A model generated the notes under the pieces. The model made no database searches, had not been told where the DNA came from, and saw nothing but the letters and a program-made list of their open reading frames with translations. Made by a program: the position numbers and the translations under genes. This document shows, piece after piece, positions 45,640 to 56,522 of a DNA stretch of 64,000 bases (position 1 is its first letter; each line of letters opens with the position of its first letter). This DNA is from Aegilops tauschii subsp. strangulata (lineage: Eukaryota; Streptophyta; Magnoliopsida; Poales; Poaceae). The stretch spans positions 119,752,318 through 119,816,317 of the forward strand of contig NC_053041.3 of assembly GCF_002575655.3 (NCBI RefSeq). Direction: 5' to 3'.

Positions 45640-45989
45640 CACAAAGAGTTTGAGCAGCTTTTTAGCGTTTCTGTACATTGCAATCAAACACACAGGCCTG
45701 GCAATTCATAGAGAACATTCAAAACAATCGATGATTATGCATCTCAGCTACTCACATGTCAGAGGCAATATTTACTTCACAACTAAAGAATAAAGAAAAG
45801 ATTGATCGATGCTGCTGACAGCAAAGGGCGTCCCATTCGAAAATATCAAACGCATGTCTTGCTAAAATCAATGAGCAAAATTTGACAAGGTTGTCCCATT
45901 CCAAAATATCAAATGCCTACGATTGTGGAATGGGCAGGGTTTGCCATCAGTTCGGATATTGACATGGCACCTCATGCTAAATAAACCAG

Positions 45990-46785
45990 GTGTTCTTTTT
46001 GTGCAGTTCCACCAAAATCAACCAAATTCGCGCGTAGCTTGTATTATTTCGCCCTTATATGTTGCAACGCCTTGAACTTATCGGCACCTCCTTTCTTGTG
46101 GTGGAAATGAATGATTCGATGTATTCATGAACATTTTGTGCAGTTCCCATTGAAATCAAGCTGAGCACCCCTGTTTGCACAAATACAAAAAAGTGATTAG
46201 TATAAAGCAAACTGTACTATGAATTGACAGTTTCAACAGGCACATACATGGTCCATGTAGAGCACACTTTTAGAAAAATGGAACTCACCAGAAAGAATCC
46301 TAGAACAACATTGTACTCGCGCATCACAGCAAAAAAATGGAGATTTGTCAGTCCTTCTGATCTGAAGTTAGTTTGGTCTTGTGGGGAGTAATGTAACCAT
46401 CCTTCAACTGCTCCTTGTGAAATATCCTTATCTTACCTCAATGGGATATTACGATGCACATACAGATTGGAAGTCTTGTCTCCATTTGTGCAGTTCACTA
46501 AAATCAAGCAACATTATCGTACAAGTAGCACAACATATGAAAGCACACTGCAGAATCATGTGAAAGAAGGCTAGTACTGACCTCTCATGATGCGGAATTC
46601 AAACAACTCACAAGAAGAAGATCTGAACCAAATTCGCCTTAACGGATAGGAAGTAAGATCTCCTCTTGTGCAATTCCACTAAGATCAAGCAATCAAGCAA
46701 CGTTGTCGGTGTGACATTTTGGTTGAACTGCACAAAACACTCTTAAAACAAAAGTGTTTTGTGCAGTGCAACAAAAGGTCACAAT
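45990..46785 (-). repeat. Dispersed TTGTGCAGTTCCACCAAAATC motif array
   Basis: Copies at about 45,999, 46,136, 46,484, 46,665 and 46,757, plus an inverted piece at 46,722, with another at 50,440. On the minus strand some copies read LVDFGGTAQKEHL or LLDLSGIAQEEIL. Between them is AT-rich, non-coding DNA. Confidence 0.6.
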
Positions 46786-47045
46786 GGAAACGAGGTGAGG
46801 TAGATAACCCTGTTTACACAGAGGTGCAAAGGAAACAATTAGTGGTCAATAACGGTGGATGACACAGAAGCCAAGAAAAAGAAGCATCTACCTTATCTAA
46901 ATGGGAAAGAAAGCAAGACAGTAGCATTTCTCAAACGGTGGCATTGATTAATATTAACATAGAGATTATATTAACAATAACATTCGTTAAACATGTAATT
47001 TGCTTTTAACTGTGGCATTGCATCAATTTTCCAGCGGCATTATTA

Positions 47046-47358
47046 GAGGGTGTTTGTTTACAGGGACATTTTGGTGTAGGGACTAAAAAAACTCCGTGTC
47101 AGTCCCATCTAAACCAAACAGGAGGGACTTTTAGGGACTAAAAGTGGGCATTTGGGACTAAAGAAAGAAGACCCCGAGGGAGTCTTTTTGGGACTTTTTC
47201 CAACAGTTGCCCCTGCCACGCATCGCACCTTGTCTCTATTAGTTCATTATTAGGGGTAACATGGTCTTTTAGCATGTCATTTAATAACCTCTAGTCCATG
47301 TTTAGTCCTTGGAACCAAGCACGTAGGGACTAGGGAGTTTTTAACCAAACAGGGCCTC
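47046..47358. mobile_element. TIR-type MITE (Tourist/Harbinger- or Mutator-like)
   Basis: The left GAGGGTGTTTGTTTACAGGGA and right TTAACCAAACAGGGCCTC ends are imperfect inverted repeats. The interior has TAGGGACTAAAA repeats. The duplication is not clean, so the superfamily is unsure. Confidence 0.55.
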
Positions 47359-47585
47359 AGATTAACAACAGCTAATGAGTTGCAGGGGACAGTGGACGCA
47401 CCAGCACCATGTGCATCTACCGATGTACTGTGGTCATGCACAGTCTGTTGCAACAAAGAACAAACAACCAAGGAGCATATTTGTGTTGGTCCCAGTTTTG
47501 TTATCTTTAGACACCTTTCCCTATGTGAGCGCAACAAATCTAGTCCTGCTCAAACTCTACAGCCTTGTCCCTTCCTTTCCTTTTT

Positions 47586-47868
47586 GAACTAGTACTTTCG
47601 CCCCTTCCTTTCCTCTTTGAACCACGTCCTAGATTTATGCAATACAACTTTCCCCCATTCCTTTCCTCTTTGAACCACGTCCTAGATTTATGCAATACAA
47701 CTTTCCCCCATTCCTTTCCTCTTTGAACCACGTCCTAGATTCATGCTATACAACTTTCCCCCTTCATTTCCTCTTTGAACCACATCCTAGATTCATGCTA
47801 TATACAACTTTACCCACTACTTTCCCCCACTCCTTTCCTCTTTGAACCACGTCCTAGATTCATGGTAT
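47586..47868. repeat. 53-bp minisatellite, about five copies
   Basis: Unit TTCCTTTCCTCTTTGAACCA then CGTCCTAGATT, at about 47,605, 47,657, 47,710, 47,763 and 47,830 (53-bp spacing, the last one longer). It lies inside the presumed first intron of the minus-strand unit. Confidence 0.85.
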
Positions 47869-47910
47869 ACATGCAGCTAGAGCAATGCATGTGGAGTAAG
47901 TAAATTATAC

Positions 47911-48204
47911 CTTAAGGTACTTGGGGCGTGGTTCGGTGGGCGACGGGACGGCGGCGAAGAAGAAGGGGTCGGAGGCCCTCCCGCGCCGCCGCTGGGTGGA
48001 AAGTGAACAGCTGCGCCGGTAGTCCCTCGCCGACGGCGACAGCGTTAAGCCTCCTTTCCTTCCCGGAGGACGGATCCTGCCGGCTCTTTGAGCAGCAGTG
48101 AGGGGAGAGAGAGGCCAACAAAGTCTTGTTTAGATCTGGAGAGGGCGAGAGAGTGTGAAGGGAGCAACTACAAGCGCTGAGGCTCCAGCGTGTATATATA
48201 TATA
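47911..48204 (-). promoter_or_regulatory. Minus-strand promoter and 5' exon, copy 1
   Basis: A TATATATATATA run at 48,192-48,204 (minus-strand TATA) precedes a CT-rich leader with TCACACTCTCTCGCCC and a GC-rich part. The exon end candidate is CCTTAAG followed by GTATAATTT (donor at 47,910). The encoded reading frame has no known domain. A related unit lies at 50,672-50,991. Confidence 0.4.
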
Positions 48205-48283
48205 CTGGAGAGAGAGTGTGAAGCGTGCAAACCCTAGAAAACATTTTGACCAGTCAAAGAATCCTGCTGGCACAAATTATGCT

Positions 48284-48353
48284 CAAGTGTAGTTATCGAA
48301 CCCGAGACCTCAAGTTTGATGAGCGAACAAGCTAACCAGCTACACAACCCTCC
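48284..48353 (-). other. tRNA-Met-like sequence, possible SINE head
   Basis: The minus strand has TGTGTAGCTGGTTAGCTTG (A-box-like), GCTCATCAAACTTGAGG (anticodon-loop-like with CAT) and CTCGGGTTCGATAAC (B-box GGTTCGAnnC). The acceptor stem does not close. No poly-A tail or duplication is found. Confidence 0.4.
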
Positions 48354-48779
48354 CGTTATGTTCAACGAGAGGGAAATAACCTTTTATACATTCCCGCACT
48401 CGTGTGACAAGCGTGCTGTGTTTTTTTGTGTGTGTGGGAGTCATTGGGATTTCAATCATAATCGTGTCATGTGGCTTTGGTGGTAAGACTATCCACAGTG
48501 GTGCAGAAATAATGCAGCCTTAGTCACCTTACCTCTCTCCACGTAGTACGTTGGGTCCCACCAGTCAGAGGGTGAAACAAACAAATTAATAAGAAAAATT
48601 AAAAGCGCCAGCGGTGTATCTTACCTCACACATCTCGCTACTGCTCGGGAACGCTGTCCAATTGATCCCTCTGTTCGCTCACGTATTATTTTAAGTGAAT
48701 CCTTATTATAACATGCACACAAATTTTGGGCACTTGTATTTACCTTAAGTCAGTGCGCCACCGTATCTCGTATACTTAC

Positions 48780-48862
48780 TACTCCCTCCGCCTAGGTGTA
48801 ATAAGTCACGTTAGAAGGTGCAACGGGACCAAGGTGTGTGCGTGTGTGTGTGTGTGTGTGTT
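48780..48862 (+). repeat. Stowaway-like left end and (TG)n microsatellite
   Basis: CTCCCTCCGCCTAGGTG at 48,783 resembles a Stowaway terminus without a right partner. A TGTGTGTG run follows at 48,838-48,861. Confidence 0.5.
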
Positions 48863-49398
48863 TAACAGCATGTGTGCGTTAGAGAGAGCGACAGATCGAC
48901 CTACTCCTACAGAGAGATGTTGTGTAGTGTACGATTTTAGCCGCGAGAGTCAGTGCATCCTCTCGTTTCCGGGTGTGTCCGGTAGGGACATGCGGACAGC
49001 TGTCACGCCCGCTCCTGACCATCCTGGCCCACCCAAAGCCCCTCCATCGCCCGCGCGCGCTTCCCGCCCGAAACGGTCAGCGCCGCTCCAAAGAATCGGT
49101 GCCGCATTCATGCCCGGGTAGAGCGGACGCGACCTCTCACTGGCGCAAGAGTGAAGGTTGCTTCGTCCGTAACTTACTGCTGGGTCTATGTGATTTGACG
49201 GCTCATTGGTCTTTATTACTGAGGTGGTAGGACTGTTGGATGTCCCACGCTTTCGGCGAAAGGAGGTACTACTACTAGATTACAATTTTCTCCAGTCTTA
49301 CAGCGGAGGCGTGCAAGAGCAGTGAAAACACGCAGGCTGAGTGATTACATGGCCCACCTCACACTATCACCGTGCGACACCTAACTCTTTACATAGTA

Positions 49399-50032
49399 CT
49401 CCCTCCGTTCCTAAATATTACTAGATGAGTCCCCGCGCGTTGCCGCGGAACAGCGGTATATCTCTCTGCGCAAAATTATCGATTTCATAGAACTAAAATA
49501 ACTCTATAACCACATGACAAATGTGGTAGCCAAACTAAATAAACTCCCATCATCATTTAGATCATCCCACGTAAGGAAAAAAGATCAGCCAACTCCTACT
49601 GCATAATGGGATTATATTTTTCTTTTTGACATGTTAATGGGACTTAAAAGCTCACTTACATGCAGCTACCAGTGCATGCTTGCATGCAGACATGTTGATG
49701 TGATTTAAAACCCACTCACATGCATGTGCCACGGTATTTCTACATGCTTGCATGTGGCTTAGTGCGGAGCCTCTCAACGTCTAGATCAGACGGCTATTAT
49801 GGACTGATTTACTTCATCTAACGGCTACATCAATTTTGATGATGTGGATCAAGGAGAGGATAGAGAATTCCTAGTAGTGGGGGCTAGCTATTACTAGTAG
49901 ATAAGTGTTTGTAGAGATTCCACTACATACGGAACAAAATGAATGAATCTACACTTAAAATGCATCTATATAGATCCGCATGTGGTTCATTGTGAAATCT
50001 CTACAAAGACTTATATTTATGAACGGATGAAG
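49399..50032. mobile_element. Stowaway MITE interrupted by a Helitron
   Basis: The left end is CTCCCTCCGTTCCTAAATAT after TA (49,397-49,398). The right end is CTTATATTTATGAACGGATG...AAG before TA (50,033-50,034). Without the 481-bp insert the MITE is 153 bp with the usual TTTGTAGAGATTCCACTA core. Confidence 0.8.
49421..49901 (-). mobile_element. Small Helitron (481 bp) in the Stowaway MITE
   Basis: The minus strand starts TCTACTAGTAATAGC and ends CATCTAG. A GC hairpin CCGCG-loop-CGCGG (49,433-49,448) sits about 12 bases before the CTAG end. It is inserted between A and T with no target duplication. No Rep/helicase, so it is non-autonomous. Confidence 0.8.
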
Positions 50033-50216
50033 TACTAGTATAGTACGCACTGTAATTTATCAGCGAGATAAATTTGTACAATGCTATGAAGCTTCCAGCT
50101 TCTGTTACATGTATCTTGCGTCCAAGGTTGCCCGTTGCAACATTTCATCAAATACAAAGGAGACTAACATGCATGCTATTGCATCTCAATGATTGACAGA
50201 TCATAGCAAATATGTA

Positions 50217-50313
50217 CTCCCTCCGTTCCAAAATAAGTGTCTCAACTTTGTGCAAACTTTAGTACAAAGTTGTACTACTACTAAAGTTGACACTTATTTT
50301 GGAACAGAGGCAG
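50217..50313. mobile_element. Stowaway MITE, 97 bp
   Basis: CTCCCTCCGTTCCAAAATAA and its inverted copy TTATTTTGGAACAGAGGCAG surround a palindromic AACTTTAGTACAAAGTT core. The left TA is present; the right one is shifted. Confidence 0.85.
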
Positions 50314-50671
50314 CTAAAGAAAAAAAATGATCCATGCAGTCCCTAGCCCTTGAACTGTGAACCCTGACCAGTCTTCAATTTGCTGGCAACGTTTGAGCTT
50401 CCTAATAAATGAAGTTTGCAACCTTTTGACCATCGGATCATTTTGTGCAGTTTCACCAAAATCGAGATGAGCATCCCTGTGGCAAACAAATTGAAGAAGC
50501 GTGATTAGAATAAGATTACTGGGACTAGTTGATGAGACATAAACTCATCACAAATACAGTACGTAGAAGCCAGTAGAGGTATGTGCGGGGCAAAGAAGTA
50601 GAGAAATATCCACAGGGAGTGATGTGGGCAGCTGGAGCAGTGGTGCAAGTCGGCTGTAAAGGGAGTTGTAC
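50314..50671 (-). other. Presumed second exon/intron region of minus-strand unit, copy 2
   Basis: The minus strand reads ACAG at 50,477-50,480, then GATGCTCATCTCGATTTTGG, matching copy 1 at 46,170. The frame AHLDFGETAQNDPMVKRLQ stays open for about 45 codons. No domain is recognised. Confidence 0.35.
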
Positions 50672-50991
50672 CTGAGGGACGTAGCACAGCCTTGAGTAGG
50701 GCGGCGGGAGGCGGCAACGGCCCACGTCGCGGCAGTGAGCAAGGGACATAGGCAACCTCACCGGCTTTGTGAGAGAGAACGGCGGGGACCCCTGATCGGG
50801 ACGTGCCGACAGTGGGTTTTCGCCGTCGACGACGACCACCGCATCTACACTAAGCATCCACCCCTTCCCCAAGCGGACGTGATCCGCCGGGATGTTAGAG
50901 ATGTGGCCACAGTCGTTTTGTGCGAGAGAGTGTGAAGAGAGCAACCCCAGCAAGCAACCGTTTAGGCTGGCCCGTCCTGACTATGTATATA
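50672..50991 (-). promoter_or_regulatory. Minus-strand promoter and 5' exon, copy 2
   Basis: TATATACAT at 50,984-50,991 (minus) is followed by TTCACACTCTCTCGCAC, as in copy 1. The exon end candidate is CCCTCAG followed by GTACAACTC (donor 50,671). The exon frame has no recognised domain. Confidence 0.4.
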
Positions 50992-51252
50992 GTGGAGCGG
51001 TTTCCTTTTCTCTCCCTATGAACCTATCATATTGCGTACATGCCACGGAAAAAAAACTTTATTTATAAATGACGTGGCACCTACTACTCGTTCTCCTATA
51101 ACCTTGCGCTTGACATCTCCAAAATATTAACCTTGCGATTGGCTCTTCACCTCTTCGGGAAGTCGAGCAATAATGGTAGTGAAGTATATATCGTTCTGGC
51201 TATATGAGACCGAATGAATTGCTGCACGTCCACCACGTGGGCGAGGGAGAGT

Positions 51253-51428
51253 GCTACATACGGAGCAAAATGAGTGAATCTACACTCTAAAATACGTCTA
51301 TATACATCAGTGTTTGGAGTATGTACTAGTAGTTCATATTGAAATCTACTAAAGGACATATATATTCCAAACAATATGAAATAATCTCTATAACCAAGGT
51401 AGTAGGGACGAGGAGTAAACGGAGGGAG
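51253..51428. mobile_element. Partial Stowaway MITE
   Basis: CTACATACGGAGCAAAATGA is the MITE core and GTAAACGGAGGGAG then TA its right end. The left terminus is missing and the middle is replaced. Confidence 0.65.
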
Positions 51429-51927
51429 TAGTAAATTTTCCTCCTCGTCCTGCGAGCCACCGCGCGCATGGGCGAGGGAGCGGGCGTAAGGCGGAGCAAG
51501 CTTCACCTCATCCTGCGAGCCACCGCGCCTGTGGGCGGGGGAGACGGCGTACTAAGCAAGCTTCTCCTCGTTCTGCGAGTTGACGGGACACATCAAAAGT
51601 ACTCAAGTGTATAGAGCCTTGCCTCTAAGGTAGGCCCCACATGGTTTGCCTCTTTTTTTAACATAACACGTAAAGTCGCAATTTGTTTGTTCACCCGTGG
51701 TAGACGATCCTCCCTCCACCAAGTGGACAACCAGTACACGTGCCAAATTACCACGTGGGCTGCCTTTTTCGTACAGAAATGAGCTCCACCGTGTATCATG
51801 CGGGTGTGGTTGGGAAAGAGACGGGAGTACGTGCGCCATGCATGCACCTCTTCTCTTCGTGCACGTCCCCCACCTACGTGGGTGTGTGTGAGAGATACAA
51901 ACCGCGTTCGTGAGTGTTTTTTGTTTT

Positions 51928-51948
51928 GGGGTGGGGGTGGGGTGGGGG
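51928..51948 (+). other. G-quadruplex motif with one-base loops
   Basis: G4-T-G5-T-G4-T-G5: four runs of at least four G separated by single T, the most stable class of intramolecular G4 sequence. Confidence 0.8.
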
Positions 51949-52049
51949 TTGATTTCGTGAATTATTTGTGGGAATATGTGTCGATGACATCTCAAACAAA
52001 ATTTTGCATGCAATGTGTGTGAAATGGAGGCCTATCCATATCATACATA

Positions 52050-52862
52050 GAGGGTCGGGCAATCCACGAGAAGAGAGGGAGGGGTCATAGCTATCGATAG
52101 AGTCGAAGAGAGGATCAAGTGGGTGGGTGCGAGATCGATGAAGAGAGCCATCGAAATTGTGTGTGTGTGTGCAAGTCAAAGATATAGGGCGACTGGCCTA
52201 CCGGAACGTTAGAGGGCACATGTCAAGTTTGTGTGTGGCAGGGAGACATGACTAGAGCGCTCGATGTATTGGTGTGTGTGGGGGGAGTGGGTGGGGGGAG
52301 GGGTAGGCAGAGGCCTAACTATAGAGGTAGAACGACTCGTATATGTGTTGAGAAGGAGAGACCCAGCTATGTCTTGAGGGAGATCGGTCGACATCCATAC
52401 ATAACTGAAGGACGGGAAATATTATGGGACAGAGAGAGAGGAGAGAGAGAGAGGGAGGGAGGGGGTAGAGTGCTGGATGGGTGATGGAGTTGCTTCTCGA
52501 AGATGGTGGGAGAGGCCTACTAGACAAACTGAGGGTGGAACTGCAATGTTATCAATAAGAGTGGGGATGTGTTTTTGTGTGTGCCTGTGCGTGATAGATC
52601 TGTCGGGACGCATCCATGGATGATGAAGGGGAACCATGTGTTTGGTAAGCAAACCTAACTAGATCGGTAGATCAATTGTTGTTTATCGGAGGAAGGGAGA
52701 GACACAACTAATGAGGTAGATCGATTGACGTGTGGGTAAAAACGAGTTATAAGGACCTAGCTAGCTATATGTATAGCGAGAGATCGGTCGCTGTACGTCC
52801 ATTTGTTAGAGGCAAATAAGGCCCAGCGAGACGGATAGACAGAGAGAATGGAGCTAGGAGGT
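52050..52862 (+). other. Purine-rich, GT/GA-repeat region, left half
   Basis: Long GAGAGAGAGGG and GTGTGTGTG words with repeated GATCGGTCG/GATCGATGA. No gene is seen. It continues at 56,523 beyond LARD 2. Confidence 0.5.
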
Positions 52863-53189
52863 TGTAACGCCCGGGTAATCAAGCTACAGTAATTCCCCGC
52901 TAATCATGCCACGTCACCTCGGTTACTGTTGTTAACCGTGCGATGATCCAAAACCGTTTCATAATTTAAATTCAATTAGTGTCAACAACAAAAGTTTTTC
53001 AAAATTTAAAACAAAATGTTCGGGAGGTGCCATATTTTGCATAAGTAAATATGGTGTAGTAAACACATTTTTATAAAATGCCTAAATAATTTAAATTGAA
53101 ATAAAACAGAAAAGCAAATAAATAAAAGAAAAGAAATTACAAAACAGAAAACAAAAGAAAAGAAAGAGAAGCCCCCCCCACTGGGCCAA

Positions 53190-54140
53190 CTGTGGCCCAG
53201 CTGGCCAGCCCAGCTGGGCAAAGGCCCAGCCAGCCGGCCCACCCCCACTCTCCCCTTATCCACTCCCCCCCGCAAACCCGAACCCACTCCCCCACTCTCC
53301 CCCTCCCTCCCCGATCGAGATCGGATCGGGCTCGACCCCGTCGCCCCGCTCGCCCCGACGCCGCCCCGACGACCCCGTCGCCCCGCTCGCCCCCGACGCC
53401 GCCCCGACGACCCCGTCGCCCCGCGCGCCCCGCGACCACCACCGACGCCTCGTCCTCGTCCGCCGCCCGGAGTCGCCTGGACCTCGCCGGACCCCCTCGC
53501 CGGCCTGCTTCCCTCTACGCGCGCCGTCCCTGACCTCCCCCTCGCGCCCCGCTGCCACTCCCCTACCGGCAATGTGAGCCCCGCCGCCGCGCTCGTCTTC
53601 GCGCGAGCCCTTCCCCCTCTCCTACCCTCTCCCTCGCCCCCCGCGCTCACCGTGGCCCTCGTGCCCGTTGGCCGCGCCCGGGCTCGCCCCTGGTTGCGCC
53701 CGCGACCGCGCTCACGCACCCCGCATCCCGCTCCGGCCGGCGCCCCATGGCCCCGTGCCTCGGCGTGCCTCGTCCCCGCCATCTCCTCCTCCCATGGCCG
53801 CGCCACCGCGCCCGCAGCTCGCCGTCCCGCACCCGCGCACGCCGCTCGGGGCCACGCCCCTCGCCCCGCCTCTGTCCCCCGCAGCGGCTGGCCGCCGCGC
53901 TCGACGGCACCCCACGCTGCGCGGCCCCGCTCCGGCCAGCCCCGCCACTACCTCCACCCCCGCGCCGCCCGCGGCCCTCCACCGCCCCTCCTGGCCGGCG
54001 TCGTGGGCACCGGCGGCCTCGTCCATGGCCTCGCCCGAACAGCCTCCGGGTTTGCCTCGCGCCAGGCGCCCCTGCGCCCGTTAGCCCGCACGCCCGCAAG
54101 CCCGTGCGCCCGCTTAGGCCCCTGGGGCCTATGACAGATG
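53190..54140 (+). other. GC-rich block of LARD 2 with CCCCGACG repeats
   Basis: 53,336-53,430 repeats GACCCCGTCGCCCCGCTCGC-type units of about 45 bp. All frames are largely open because stops are rare in such DNA. A 5' exon for the acidic ORF may lie here but is not demonstrable. Confidence 0.45.
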
Positions 54141-54791
54141 GGCCCCACGCCCAGAGAACGTTAAAAAATGATTTAAAAAAATGAAAATTAAATTAAATTA
54201 ATAAAAATAAATAAATAAATAAATACATAATAAAGATAATTAATTAACTTAATTAATCCTGTTAATATTAACTAATTAAGATTAATTAACCTAATAACTA
54301 ATTAACCTAATTAACAACTGTTAATTAGCTAACAGCCCCTGACAGGTGGGACCCACCTGTCAGGTTGACCAGGTCAACGGTCAACGTTGACTGCTGGCGT
54401 CATGCTGATGCATTAATTAAATTTTGAATTAAATTAATTTATTAAATTCTAAAAATGATTTAAATCTTTAAAATTTAAGATAAAATAAACCTAGCTCGGA
54501 TGGAAAAACTTTGTACATGAAAGTTGCTCAGAACAACGAGACGAATCCGGATATGCAGCCCGTTCGTCCGCCACACATCCCTAACCTATCGAACTCGCAA
54601 CTTTCCCCCTCCGGTCCGTCTGTCCAAAAATGCAAAACATCGGGAATACTTTCCCGGATGTTCCCCCCTTCGCCGGTACCACCTACTGCCGCGTTAGGAC
54701 ACACCTAGCACCGCTCATTATCATGTCACGCATCGTCATGCTTATGTTTGCATTGTATTTACTGTTTCTTCCCCCCTCTTCTCTCTGGTAG

Positions 54792-56224
54792 ACTACGAGA
54801 CCGACGCTGTTGCTGCCTAGTTCGACTACGGAGTTGACGACCCCTCCTACTTGCCAGAGCAACCAGGCAAGCCCCCCCCCCCTTGATCACCAGATATCGC
54901 CTATTCTTTTCTATACTGCTTGCATTAGAGTAGTTTAGAATGTTACTGCTTTCCGTTTACCCTATCCTGATGCATAGCCTGTCCTTGCTTCTACTGTTGT
55001 TACCTTTACCTGCAATCCTACATGCTTAGTATAGGATGCTAGTTTTCCATCAGTGTCCCTACATTCATGTCCATCTGCTGTGCTATACTATCGGGCCGTG
55101 ATCACTTGGGCGGTGATCACGGGTTTATACTTATATGCTATATACATGACACCTGTGGTGACTAAAGTCGGGTCGGCTCATAGGAGTACCCGCAAGTGGA
55201 TCTTTGTGGCGGAGCGACAGGGCAGGTTGAGACCACCTAGGCGAGAGGTGGGCCTGGCCCTGGGCGGCGTCCGCGGTTACTTCGACATAACACGCTTAAC
55301 GAGTTCTTGGTATTTGATCTGAGTCTGGCCATTTGGTCTATACGCACTAACCAGCTACGCGGGAACAGTTATGGGCACTCGACGTCGTGGTATCAGCCGA
55401 AGCTCTTTTTGACGTTAGCGACGGAGCGGCGCGCGCCGGATTGGACTGGAACGCCACTAGGCTAGGTCTGCTTCCGGCCGCGTACGCAACGTGCAGGTGT
55501 GCAATGGGCGATGGGCCCAGACCCCTGCGCGCATAGGGTTTAGACTGGCGTGTTGACCTCTCTGTTGAGCCAAGGTGGGGCTGCGACATGTTGATCTTCC
55601 GAGGCCGGGCATGACCCGGAAAAGTGTGTCCGGCCAAATGGGATCGAGCATGTTGGGTTATGTGGTGCACCCCTGCAGGGAAGTTTATCTATTCGAATAG
55701 CCGTGTCCCTCGGTAAAAGGACGACCCGGAGTTGTACCTTGACCTTATGACAACTAGAACCGGATACTGAATAAAATACACCTTCCAAGTGCCAGATACA
55801 ACCCGGTGATCGCTCTCTAACAGGGCGACGAGGAGGGGATCGCTGGGTAGGATTATGCTATGCGATGCTACTTGGAGGACTTAAATCTACTCTCGTCTAC
55901 ATGCTGCAAGATGGAGATGGCCAGAAGCGTAGTCTTCGACAGGACTAGCTATCTCCCTCGTATTCTGGCATTCTGCAGTTCAGTCCACTGTTATGGCCCT
56001 TTACACATATACCCATGCATATGTAGTGTAGCTCCTTGCTTGCGAGTACTTTGGATGAGTACTCACGGTTGCTTTTCTCCCTCTTTTCCCCCCTTTTCCT
56101 TTCTACCTGGTTGTCGCAACCAGATGCTGGAGTCCAGGAGCCAGACGCCACCGCCGACGATGACTCCTATGACACTGGAGGTGCCTACTACTACGTGCAG
56201 TCCGCTGACGACGACCAGGAGTAG
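54792..56224 (+). other. Putative two-exon acidic ORF in LARD 2 (3' exons)
   Basis: Exon 54,792-54,866 (DYETDAVAA, TAG at 54,818-54,820, then FDYGVDDPSYLPEQ) ends CAG before GCAAGC. Exon 56,124-56,224 (DAGVQEPDATADDDSYD ... SADDDQE, stop TAG) follows a CAACCAG acceptor. Phase 1 on both sides, like LARD 1. One stop marks decay. Function unknown. Confidence 0.45.
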
Positions 56225-56522
56225 TTAGGAGGATCCCAGGCAGGAGGCCTGCGCCTCGTTCGATCTGCATCCCAGTTTGTGCTAGCCTTCTTAAGGCAAA
56301 CTTGTTTAACTTATGTCTGTACTCAGATATTGTTGCTTCCGCTGACTCGTCTATGATCGAGCACTTGTATTCGAGCCCTCGACGCCCCTGGCTTGTATTA
56401 TGATGATTGTATGACTTATTTATGTTTTAGAGTTGTGTTGTGATATCTTCCCGTGAGTCCCTGATCTTGATCGTACACATTTGCGTGCATGATTAGTGTA
56501 CGGTCAAATCGAGGGCGTCACA

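Larger units (their letters stand above)
52863..56522 (+). mobile_element. LARD-type LTR 2 (about 3.66 kb)
   Basis: Termini are TGTAACGCCC and GAGGGCGTCACA (TG...CA with a 10-base near-inverted end). It has the same layout as LARD 1: AT-rich start, GC-rich block (53,160-54,130), AT-rich stretch, GTGGGACCCACCTGTCAGG patch, two acidic exons, CCCCTGCAGGG...TATTCGAATAGC patch, GAGTACT...GAGTACTCA patch. No RT or second LTR. The flanks (GAGGT / AGTGG) do not give a clean duplication, so ends are provisional. Confidence 0.65.

Noticed and set aside
48780..49120. Possible gene start with 131-codon frame after the TG microsatellite
   Set aside because: The frame begins in a MITE remnant, crosses the microsatellite and ends in a duplicated leader fragment; no coding evidence.
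53574..54134. Long GC-rich open frames on both strands in LARD 2
   Set aside because: All six frames are open for similar lengths, composition is Pro/Ala/Arg-rich and no domain or conserved start is visible; stops are simply rare in this DNA.
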